From Zeus faber (taxonomy: Eukaryota; Chordata; Actinopteri; Zeiformes; Zeidae), in assembly GCA_960531495.1 (NCBI GenBank), contig OY482861.1:372001-436000 (forward strand): a DNA stretch of 64,000 nt. The letters run 5' to 3'. A program made the position numbers and the translations under genes. Shown here in pieces: positions 25,125 to 36,250 of this stretch. Every line of letters begins with the position of its first letter. The first letter of the stretch is position 1. A model generated the notes under the pieces. It was not told the DNA's origin, ran no database searches, and worked only from the letters and a program-made list of their open reading frames with translations.

Positions 25125-27060
25125 GGCAATTTAAAGACTGAAAGGATGTTTTGAGTAAAGGTTTCTGTCATGACTCTGTAGGAACTGCTCAGATAGTGTA
25201 AATACTGTTATGAACTGATTTGTAATGGGAAAGTACTGTTTGCAGAACAGTTTTTGGCACATCTTACAATTTTTTTCTGAAATTACGAGCATTTTCATAA
25301 AAACCTGCATGGATGGCAAACAAGGCATTTTCAGGCAATTTAAAGACTGAAAGGATGTTTTGAGTAAAGGTTTCTGTCATGACTCTGTAGGAACTGCTCA
25401 GATAGTGTAAATACTGTTATGAACTCATTTGTAATTGGAAAGTACTGTTTGCAAAATAGTTTTTGGCACATCTAACAAGTTTTTCTGAAATTATGAGCAT
25501 TTTCATAAAAAACTGCATGGATGGCAAACAAGGCATTTTGAGGCAATTTAAAGACTGAAAGGATGTTTTGAGTAAAGGTTTCTGTCATGACTCTCTAGGA
25601 CCTGCTCAGATAGTGTAAATACTGTTATGAACTGATTTGTAATGGGAAAGTATTGTTTGCAAAACAGTTTTTGGCACATCTAACAAGTTTTTCTGAAATT
25701 ACAAGCATTTGCATAAAAACCTGCATGGATGGCAAACAAGGCATTTTCAGGCAATTTAAAGACTGAAAGAATGTTTTGAATAAAGGTTTCTGTCATGACT
25801 CTGTAGGAACTGCTCAGATAGTGTAAATACTGTTATAAACTCATTTGTAATTGGAAAGTACTGTTTGCAAAATAGTTTTTGGCACATCTAACAAGTTTTT
25901 CTGAAATTATGAGCATTTTCATAAAAACCTGCATGGATGGCAAACAAGGCATTTTCAGGCAATTTAAAGACTGAAAGAATGTTTTGAATAAAGGTTTCTG
26001 TCATGACTCTGTAGGAACTGCTCAGATAGTGTGAATACTGTTATAAACTCATTTGTAATTGGAAAGTACTGTTTGCAAAATAGTTTTTGGCACATCTAAC
26101 AAGTTTTTCTGAAATTATGAGCATTTTCATAAAAAACTGCATGGATGGCAAACAAGGCATTTTGAGGCAATTTAAAGACTGAAAGGATGTTTTGAGTAAA
26201 GGTTTCTGTCATGACTCTCTAGGACCTGCTCAGATAGTGTAAATACTGTTATGAACTGATTTGTAATGGGAAAGTACTGTTTGCAAAACAGTTTTTGGCA
26301 CATCTAACAAGTTTTTCTGAAATTACGTGCAGTTTCATAAAAACCTGCATGGGTGGCAAACAAGGCATTTTCAGGCAATTTAAAGACTGAAAGGATGTTT
26401 TGAGTAAAGGTTTCTGTCATAACTCTGTAGGAACTGCTCAGATAGTGTAAATACTGTTATGAACTGATTTGTAATGGGAAAGTACTGTTTGCAAAAGAGT
26501 TTTTGGCACATCTAACAAGTTTTTCTGAAATTACGAGCATTTTCATAAAAACCTGCATGGATGGCAAACAAGGCATTTTCAGGCAATTTAAAGACTGAAA
26601 GGATGTTTTGAGTAAAGGTTTCTGTCATGACTCTGTAGGACCTGCTCAGATAGTGTAAATACTGTTATGAACTGATTTGTAATGGGAAAGTACTGTTTGC
26701 AAAACAGTTTTTGGCACATCTAACAAGTTTTTCTGAAATTACGAGCATTTTCATAAAAACCTGCATGGATGGCAAACAAGGCATTTTCAGGCAATTTAAA
26801 GACTGAAAGGATGTTTTGAGTAAAGGTTTCTGTCATGACTCTGTAGGACCTGCTCAGATAGTGTAAATACTGTTATGAACTGATTTGTAATGGGAAAGTA
26901 CTGTTTGCAAAACAGTTTTTGGCACATCTAACAAGTTTTTCTGAAATTACAAGCATTTTCATAAAAACCTGCATGGATTGCAAACAAGGCATTTTCAGGG
27001 AATTTAAAGACTGAAAGGATGTTTTGAGTAAAGGTTTCTGTCATAACTCTGTAGGAACTG
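22065..27060. repeat. Higher-order block 6 (24 monomers, 4996 bp)
   Basis: The first part matches block 5 at an offset of 3539 bp. From 25188 the sequence instead matches 20192 onward at an offset of 4996 bp, including GTGTGAAT at 26029. H monomers begin at 22898, 23731 and 25188, and T monomers at 24772 and 26229. GAAAGTATG near 23477 and GAACCG near 23789 are new relative to block 5. Confidence 0.85.
24980..25187 (+). repeat. Chimeric monomer at the seam of the 4996 bp repeat
   Basis: Up to CAGGCAATTT near 25122 the monomer matches the one at 21441 (offset 3539 bp). Its end, GTAGGAACTG, and the H monomer that follows match the G-H pair ending at 20192 (offset 4996 bp). The switch lies between about 25125 and 25183. 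Fewer diagnostic bases support this seam than those at 30393 and 35596. Confidence 0.7.
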
Positions 27061-29767
27061 CTCAGATAGTGTAAATACTGTTATGAACTCATTTGTAATG
27101 GCAAATTACTGTTTGCAGAACAGTTTTTGGCACATCTAACAATTTTTTTCTGAAATTACGAGCATTTTCATAAAAACCTGTATGGATGGCAAACAAGGCA
27201 TTTTCAGGCAATTGAAAGACTGAAAGGATGTTTTGAGTAAAGGTTTCTGTCATGACTCTGTAGGACCTGCTCAGATAGTGTAAATACTGTTATGAACTGA
27301 TTTGTAATGGGAAAGTACTGTTTGCAAAACAGTTTTTGGCACATCTAACAAGTTTTTCTGAAATTACAAGCACTTTCATAAAAACCTGTATGGATGGCAA
27401 ACAAGGCATTTTCAGGCACTTGAAAGACTGAAAGGATGTTTTGAGTAAAGGTTTCTGTCATGACTGTCTAGGACCTGCTCAGATAGTTTAAATACTGTTA
27501 TGAACTGATTTGTAATGGGAAAGTACTGTTTGCAAAAGAGTTTTTGGCACATCTAACAAGTTTTTCTGAAATTACGAGCAGTTTCATAAAAACCTGCATG
27601 GGGGGCAAACATGGCATTTTGAGGCAATTTAAAGACTGAAAGGATGTTTTGAGTAAAGGTTTCTGTCATGACTCTGTAGGACCTGCTCAGATAGTGTAAA
27701 TACTGTTATGAACTGATTTGTAATGGGAAAGTACTGTTTGCAAAAGAGTTTTTGGCACATCTAACAAGTTTTTCTGAAATTACGAGCAGTTTCATAAAAA
27801 CCTGCATGGGGGGCAAACATGGCATTTTGAGGCAATTTAAAGACTGAAAGGATGTTTTGAGTAAAGGTTTCTGTCATGACTCTGTAGGAACTGCTCAGAT
27901 AGTGTAAATACTGTTATGAACTGATTTGTAATGGGAAAGTACTGTTTGCAGAACAGTTTTTGGCACATCTTACAATTTTTTTCTGAAATTACGAGCATTT
28001 TCATAAAAACCTGCATGGATGGCAAACAAGGCATTTTCAGGCAATTTAAAGACTGAAAGGATGTTTTGAGTAAAGGTTTCTGTCATGACTCTGTAGGAAC
28101 TGCTCAGATAGTGTAAATACTGTTATGAACTCATTTGTTATGGGAAAGTACTGTTTGCAAAAGAGTTTTTGGCACATCTAACAAGTTTTTCTGAAATTAT
28201 GAGCATTTTCATAAAAAACTGCATGGATGGCAAACAAGGCATTTTGAGGCAATTCAAAGACTGAAAGGATGTTTTGAGTAAAGGTTTCTGTCATGACTCT
28301 CTAGGACCTGCTCAGATAGTGTAAATATTGTTATGAACTGATTTGTAATGGGAAAGTATTGTTTGCAAAACAGTTTTTGGCACATCTAACAAGTTTTTCT
28401 GAAATTACGAGCAGTTTCATAAAAACCTGCATGGGGGGCAAACATGGCATTTTGAGGCAATTTAAAGACTGAAAGTATGTTTTGAGTAAAGGTTTCTGTC
28501 ATGACTCTGTAGGACCTGCTCAGATAGTGTAAATACTGTTATGAACTGATTTGTAATGGGAAAGTACTGTTTGCAAAAGAGTTTTTGGCACATCTAACAA
28601 GTTTTTCTGAAATTACGAGCAGTTTCATAAAAACCTGCATGGGGGGCAAACATGGCATTTTGAGGCAATTTAAAGACTGAAAGGATGTTTTGAGTAAAGG
28701 TTTCTGTCATGACTCTGTAGGAACTGCTCAGATAGTGTAAATACTGTTATGAACTGATTTGTAATGGGAAAGTACTGTTTGCAGAACCGTTTTTGGCACA
28801 TCTTACAATTTTTTTCTGAAATTACGAGCATTTTCATAAAAACCTGCATGGATGGCAAACAAGGCATTTTCAGGCAATTTAAAGACTGAAAGGATGTTTT
28901 GAATAAAGGTTTCTGTCATGACTCTGTAGGAACTGCTCAGATAGTGTAAATACTGTTATAAACTCATTTGTAATTGGAAAGTACTGTTTGCAAAATAGTT
29001 TTTGGCACATCTAACAAGTTTTTCTGAAATTATGAGCATTTTCATAAAAAACTGCATGGATGGCAAACAAGGCATTTTGAGGCAATTTAAAGACTGAAAG
29101 GATGTTTTGAGTAAAGGTTTCTGTCATGACTCTCTAGGACCTGCTCAGATAGTGTAAATACTGTTATGAACTGATTTGTAATGGGAAAGTACTGTTTGCA
29201 AAACAGTTTTTGGCACATCTAACAAGTTTTTCTGAAATTACGTGCAGTTTCATAAAAACCTGCATGGGTGGCAAACAAGGCATTTTCAGGCAATTTAAAG
29301 ACTGAAAGGATGTTTTGAGTAAAGGTTTCTGTCATAACTCTGTAGGAACTGCTCAGATAGTGTAAATACTGTTATGAACTGATTTGTAATGGGAAAGTAC
29401 TGTTTGCAAAAGAGTTTTTGGCACATCTAACAAGTTTTTCTGAAATTACGAGCATTTTCATAAAAACCTGCATGGATGGCAAACAAGGCATTTTCAGGCA
29501 ATTTAAAGACTGAAAGGATGTTTTGAGTAAAGGTTTCTGTCATGACTCTGTAGGACCTGCTCAGATAGTGTAAATACTGTTATGAACTGATTTGTAATGG
29601 GAAAGTACTGTTTGCAAAACAGTTTTTGGCACATCTAACAAGTTTTTCTGAAATTACAAGCATTTTCATAAAAACCTGCATGGATTGCAAACAAGGCATT
29701 TTCAGGGAATTTAAAGACTGAAAGGATGTTTTGAGTAAAGGTTTCTGTCATAACTCTGTAGGAACTG
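27061..29767. repeat. Higher-order block 7 (13 monomers)
   Basis: The block matches block 6 at an offset of 4996 bp up to about 28.9 kb, sharing CAATTC (28250), GAAAGTATG and GAACCG. Near 28900 the sequence switches from GAGTAAAGG to GAATAAAGG. It then continues with the ATAAACTC monomer that lies about three monomers further on in block 6. The block is therefore a shortened copy. Confidence 0.85.
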
Positions 29768-32700
29768 CTCAGATAGTGTAAATACTGTTATGAACTCATT
29801 TGTAATGGCAAATTACTGTTTGCAGAACAGTTTTTGGCACATCTAACAATTTTTTTCTGAAATTACGAGCATTTTCATAAAAACCTGTATGGATGGCAAA
29901 CAAGGCATTTTCAGGCAATTGAAAGACTGAAAGGATGTTTTGAGTAAAGGTTTCTGTCATGACTCTGTAGGACCTGCTCAGATAGTGTAAATACTGTTAT
30001 GAACTGATTTGTAATGGGAAAGTACTGTTTGCAAAACAGTTTTTGGCACATCTAACAAGTTTTTCTGAAATTACAAGCACTTTCATAAAAACCTGTATGG
30101 ATGGCAAACAAGGCATTTTCAGGCACTTGAAAGACTGAAAGGATGTTTTGAGTAAAGGTTTCTGTCATGACTGTCTAGGACCTGCTCAGATAGTTTAAAT
30201 ACTGTTATGAACTGATTTGTAATGGGAAAGTACTGTTTGCAAAACAGTTTTTGGCACATCTAACAAGTTTTTCTGAAATTACGAGCAGTTTCATAAAAAC
30301 CTGCATGGGGGGCAAACATGGCATTTTGAGGCAATTTAAAGACTGAAAGGATGTTTTGAGTAAAGGTTTCTGTCATGACTCTGTAGGACCTGCTCAGATA
30401 GTGTAAATACTGTTATGAACTGATTTGTAATGGGAAAGTACTGTTTGCAAAAGAGTTTTTGGCACATCTAACAAGTTTTTCTGAAATTACGAGCATTTTC
30501 ATAAAAACCTGTATGGATGGCAAACAAGGCATTTTCAGGCAATTGAAAGACTGAAAGGATGTTTTGAGTAAAGGTTTCTGTCATGACTCTGTAGGACCTG
30601 CTCAGATAGTGTAAATACTGTTATGAACTGATTTGTAATGGGAAAGTACTGTTTGCAAAACAGTTTTTGGCACATCTAACAAGTTTTTCTGAAATTACAA
30701 GCACTTTCATAAAAACCTGTATGGATGGCAAACAAGGCATTTTCAGGCACTTGAAAGACTGAAAGGATGTTTTGAGTAAAGGTTTCTGTCATGACTGTCT
30801 AGGACCTGCTCAGATAGTTTAAATACTGTTATGAACTGATTTGTAATGGGAAAGTACTGTTTGCAAAACAGTTTTTGGCACATCTAACAAGTTTTTCTGA
30901 AATTACGAGCAGTTTCATAAAAACCTGCATGGGGGGCAAACATGGCATTTTGAGGCAATTTAAAGACTGAAAGGATGTTTTGAGTAAAGGTTTCTGTCAT
31001 GACTCTGTAGGACCTGCTCAGATAGTGTAAATACTGTTATGAACTGATTTGTAATGGGAAAGTACTGTTTGCAAAAGAGTTTTTGGCACATCTAACAAGT
31101 TTTTCTGAAATTACGAGCAGTTTCATAAAAACCTGCATGGGGGGCAAACATGGCATTTTGAGGCAATTTAAAGACTGAAAGGATGTTTTGAGTAAAGGTT
31201 TCTGTCATGACTCTGTAGGAACTGCTCAGATAGTGTAAATACTGTTATGAACTGATTTGTAATGGGAAAGTACTGTTTGCAGAACCGTTTTTGGCACATC
31301 TTACAATTTTTTTCTGAAATTACGAGCATTTTCATAAAATCCTGCATGGATGGCAAACAAGGCATTTTCAGGCAATTTAAAGACTGAAAGGATGTTTTGA
31401 GTAAAGGTTTCTGTCATGACTCTGTAGGAACTGCTCAGATAGTGTAAATACTGTTATGAACTCATTTGTAATTGGAAAGTACTGTTTGCAAAATAGTTTT
31501 TGGCACATCTAACAAGTTTTTCTGAAATTATGAGCATTTTCATAAAAAACTGCATGGATGGCAAACAAGGCATTTTGAGGCAATTTAAAGACTGAAAGGA
31601 TGTTTTGAGTAAAGGTTTCTGTCATGACTCTCTAGGACCTGCTCAGATAGTGTAAATACTGTTATGAACTGATTTGTAATGGGAAAGTATTGTTTGCAAA
31701 ACAGTTTTTGGCACATCTAACAAGTTTTTCTGAAATTACAAGCATTTGCATAAAAACCTGCATGGATGGCAAACAAGGCATTTTCAGGCAATTTAAAGAC
31801 TGAAAGAATGTTTTGAATAAAGGTTTCTGTCATGACTCTGTAGGAACTGCTCAGATAGTGTAAATACTGTTATAAACTCATTTGTAATTGGAAAGTACTG
31901 TTTGCAAAATAGTTTTTGGCACATCTAACAAGTTTTTCTGAAATTATGAGCATTTTCATAAAAACCTGCATGGATGGCAAACAAGGCATTTTCAGGCAAT
32001 TTAAAGACTGAAAGAATGTTTTGAATAAAGGTTTCTGTCATGACTCTGTAGGAACTGCTCAGATAGTGTAAATACTGTTATAAACTCATTTGTAATTGGA
32101 AAGTACTGTTTGCAAAATAGTTTTTGGCACATCTAACAAGTTTTTCTGAAATTATGAGCATTTTCATAAAAAACTGCATGGATGGCAAACAAGGCATTTT
32201 GAGGCAATTTAAAGACTGAAAGGATGTTTTGAGTAAAGGTTTCTGTCATGACTCTCTAGGACCTGCTCAGATAGTGTAAATACTGTTATGAACTGATTTG
32301 TAATGGGAAAGTACTGTTTGCAAAACAGTTTTTGGCACATCTAACAAGTTTTTCTGAAATTACGTGCAGTTTCATAAAAACCTGCATGGGTGGCAAACAA
32401 GGCATTTTCAGGCAATTTAAAGACTGAAAGGATGTTTTGAGTAAAGGTTTCTGTCATAACTCTGTAGGAACTGCTCAGATAGTGTAAATACTGTTATGAA
32501 CTGATTTGTAATGGGAAAGTACTGTTTGCAAAAGAGTTTTTGGCACATCTAACAAGTTTTTCTGAAATTACGAGCATTTTCATAAAAACCTGCATGGATG
32601 GCAAACAAGGCATTTTCAGGCAATTTAAAGACTGAAAGGATGTTTTGAGTAAAGGTTTCTGTCATGACTCTGTAGGACCTGCTCAGATAGTGTAAATACT

Positions 32701-32889
32701 GTTATGAACTGATTTGTAATGGGAAAGTACTGTTTGCAAAACAGTTTTTGGCACATCTAACAAGTTTTTCTGAAATTACAAGCATTTTCATAAAAACCTG
32801 CATGGATTGCAAACAAGGCATTTTCAGGGAATTTAAAGACTGAAAGGATGTTTTGAGTAAAGGTTTCTGTCATAACTCTGTAGGAACTG
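29768..32889. repeat. Higher-order block 8 (15 monomers) with an internal 624 bp duplication
   Basis: B and the following GTTTAAAT monomer occur twice, at 29977 and 30601 onward. They are separated by the chimeric monomer at 30393. A single H monomer begins at 31225; it carries the GAACCG variant of blocks 6 and 7 and a private AAAATCCTG change. A T monomer begins at 32266. Confidence 0.85.
30393..30600 (+). repeat. Chimeric monomer: G left part, A right part
   Basis: The left part has CAAAAGAG and CTAACAAGTTTTTC (G). The right part has GAGCATTTTC, CCTGTATGG and CAATTGAAAG (A). The switch falls in about 30481 to 30495, within CTGAAATTACGAGC. The left part is offset 625 bp from the A monomer at 29768 and the right part 624 bp, exactly as expected if the shorter T run of G replaced that of A. 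Confidence 0.9.
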
Positions 32890-34555
32890 CTCAGATAGTG
32901 TAAATACTGTTATGAACTCATTTGTAATGGCAAATTACTGTTTGCAGAACAGTTTTTGGCACATCTAACAATTTTTTTCTGAAATTACGAGCATTTTCAT
33001 AAAAACCTGTATGGATGGCAAACAAGGCATTTTCAGGCAATTGAAAGACTGAAAGGATGTTTTGAGTAAAGGTTTCTGTCATGACTCTGTAGGACCTGCT
33101 CAGATAGTGTAAATACTGTTATGAACTGATTTGTAATGGGAAAGTACTGTTTGCAAAACAGTTTTTGGCACATCTAACAAGTTTTTCTGAAATTACAAGC
33201 ACTTTCATAAAAACCTGTATGGATGGCAAACAAGGCATTTTCAGGCACTTGAAAGACTGAAAGGATGTTTTGAGTAAAGGTTTCTGTCATGACTGTCTAG
33301 GACCTGCTCAGATAGTTTAAATACTGTTATGAACTGATTTGTAATGGGAAAGTACTGTTTGCAAAACAGTTTTTGGCACATCTAACAAGTTTTTCTGAAA
33401 TTACGAGCAGTTTCATAAAAACCTGCATGGGGGGCAAACATGGCATTTTGAGGCAATTTAAAGACTGAAAGGATGTTTTGAGTAAAGGTTTCTGTCATGA
33501 CTCTGTAGGACCTGCTCAGATAGTGTAAATACTGTTATGAACTGATTTGTAATGGGAAAGTACTGTTTGCAAAAGAGTTTTTGGCACATCTAACAAGTTT
33601 TTCTGAAATTACGAGCAGTTTCATAAAAACCTGCATGGGGGGCAAACATGGCATTTTGAGGCAATTTAAAGACTGAAAGGATGTTTTGAGTAAAGGTTTC
33701 TGTCATGACTCTGTAGGAACTGCTCAGATAGTGTAAATACTGTTATGAACTGATTTGTAATGGGAAAGTACTGTTTGCAGAACAGTTTTTGGCACATCTT
33801 ACAATTTTTTTCTGAAATTACGAGCATTTTCATAAAAACCTGCATGGATGGCAAACAAGGCATTTTCAGGCAATTTAAAGACTGAAAGGATGTTTTGAGT
33901 AAAGGTTTCTGTCATGACTCTGTAGGAACTGCTCAGATAGTGTAAATACTGTTATGAACTCATTTGTTATGGGAAAGTACTGTTTGCAAAAGAGTTTTTG
34001 GCACATCTAACAAGTTTTTCTGAAATTATGAGCATTTTCATAAAAAACTGCATGGATGGCAAACAAGGCATTTTGAGGCAATTTAAAGACTGAAAGGATG
34101 TTTTGAGTAAAGGTTTCTGTCATGACTCTCTAGGACCTGCTCAGATAGTGTAAATACTGTTATGAACTGATTTGTAATGGGAAAGTATTGTTTGCAAAAC
34201 AGTTTTTGGCACATCTAACAAGTTTTTCTGAAATTACAAGCATTTGCATAAAAACCTGCATGGATGGCAAACAAGGCATTTTCAGGCAATTTAAAGACTG
34301 AAAGAATGTTTTGAATAAAGGTTTCTGTCATGACTCTGTAGGAACTGCTCAGATAGTGTAAATACTGTTATAAACTCATTTGTAATTGGAAAGTACTGTT
34401 TGCAAAATAGTTTTTGGCACATCTAACAAGTTTTTCTGAAATTATGAGCATTTTCATAAAAACCTGCATGGATGGCAAACAAGGCATTTTCAGGCAATTT
34501 AAAGACTGAAAGAATGTTTTGAATAAAGGTTTCTGTCATGACTCTGTAGGAACTG

Positions 34556-36250
34556 CTCAGATAGTGTAAATACTGTTATAAACTCATTTGTAATTGGAAA
34601 GAACTGTTTGCAAAATAGTTTTTGGCACATCTAACAAGTTTTTCTGAAATTATGAGCATTTTCATAAAAAACTGCATGGATGGCAAACAAGGCATTTTGA
34701 GGCAATTTAAAGACTGAAAGGATGTTTTGAGTAAAGGTTTCTGTCATGACTCTCTAGGACCTGCTCAGATAGTGTAAATACTGTTATGAACTGATTTGTA
34801 ATGGGAAAGTACTGTTTGCAAAACAGTTTTTGGCACATCTAACAAGTTTTTCTGAAATTACGTGCAGTTTCATAAAAACCTGCATGGGTGGCAAACAAGG
34901 CATTTACAGGCAATTTAAAGACTGAAAGGATGTTTTGAGTAAAGGTTTCTGTCATAACTCTGTAGGAACTGCTCAGATAGTGTAAATACTGTTATGAACT
35001 GATTTGTAATGGGAAAGTACTGTTTGCAAAAGAGTTTTTGGCACATCTAACAAGTTTTTCTGAAATTACGAGCATTTTCATAAAAACCTGCATGGATGGC
35101 AAACAAGGCATTTTCAGGCAATTTAAAGACTGAAAGGATGTTTTGAGTAAAGGTTTCTGTCATGACTCTGTAGGACCTGCTCAGATAGTGTAAATACTGT
35201 TATGAACTGATTTGTAATGTGAAAGTACGGTTTGCAAAAGAGTTTTTGGCACATCTAACAAGTTTTTCTGAAATTACGAGCAGTTTCATAAAAACCTGCA
35301 TGGGGGGCAAACATGGCATTTTCAGGCAATTTAAAGACTGAAAGGATGTTTTGAGTAAAGGTTTCTGTCATGACTCACTAGGACCTGCTCAGATAGTGTA
35401 AATACTGTTATGAACTGATTTGTAATGGGAAAGTACTGTTTGCAAAACAGTTTTTGGCACATCTAACAAGTTTTTCTGAAATTACAAGCACTTTCATAAA
35501 AACCTGCATGGATGGCAAACAAGGCATTTTCAGGCAATTTAAAGACTGAAAGGATGTTTTGAGTAAAGGTTTCTGTCATGACTCTGTAGGACCTGCTCAG
35601 ATAGTGTAAATACTGTTATGAACTGATTTGTAATGGGAAAGTACTGTTTGCAAAAGAGTTTTTGGCACATCTAACAAGTTTTTCTGAAATTACGTGCAGT
35701 TTCATAAAAACCTGCATGGGTGGCAAACAAGGCATTTTCAGGCAATTTAAAGACTGAAAGAATGTTTTGAATAAAGGTTTCTGTCATGACTCTGTAGGAA
35801 CTGCTCAGATAGTGTAAATACTGTTATAAACTCATTTGTAATTGGAAAGAACTGTTTGCAAAATAGTTTTTGGCACATCTAACAAGTTTTTCTGAAATTA
35901 TGAGCATTTTCATAAAAAACTGCATGGATGGCAAACAAGGCATTTTGAGGCAATTTAAAGACTGAAAGGATGTTTTGAGTAAAGGTTTCTGTCATGACTC
36001 TCTAGGACCTGCTCAGATAGTGTAAATACTGTTATGAACTGATTTGTAATGGGAAAGTACTGTTTGCAAAACAGTTTTTGGCACATCTAACAAGTTTTTC
36101 TGAAATTACGTGCAGTTTCATAAAAACCTGCATGGGTGGCAAACAAGGCATTTACAGGCAATTTAAAGACTGAAAGGATGTTTTGAGTAAAGGTTTCTGT
36201 CATAACTCTGTAGGAACTGCTCAGATAGTGTAAATACTGTTATGAACTGA
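34556..36250. repeat. 6-monomer tandem duplication, offset 1248 bp
   Basis: GGAAAGAACTG (GAACTG at 34601 and 35849) and CATTTACAGG (34901 and 36149) recur 1248 bp apart. Copy 1 starts at 34556 and copy 2 at 35804, directly after the chimeric monomer at 35596. The right limit is approximate. Later copies of the same module occur near 41.1, 48.2 and 50.5 kb. Confidence 0.8.
35596..35803 (+). repeat. Chimeric monomer: T left part, GAAAGAATG right part
   Basis: The left part reads ATTACGTGCAGTTTC and CATGGGTGGC (T). The end reads GAAAGAATG and GAATAAAGG, as in the monomer at 34348 to 34555. The switch lies between about 35723 and 35760. Everything just after it repeats 34556 onward at an offset of 1248 bp (6 monomers). 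Confidence 0.85.

Larger units (their letters stand above)
20192..28896. repeat. 24-monomer duplication, offset 4996 bp
   Basis: Bases 20192 to about 23900 recur at 25188 to about 28896. The rare shared variants GTGTGAAT (21033/26029), CAATTC (23254/28250), GAAAGTATG and GAACCG support direct copying. The left seam is in the chimera at 24980. The right end of the match is at GAGTAAAGG versus GAATAAAGG near 28900. Confidence 0.85.
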
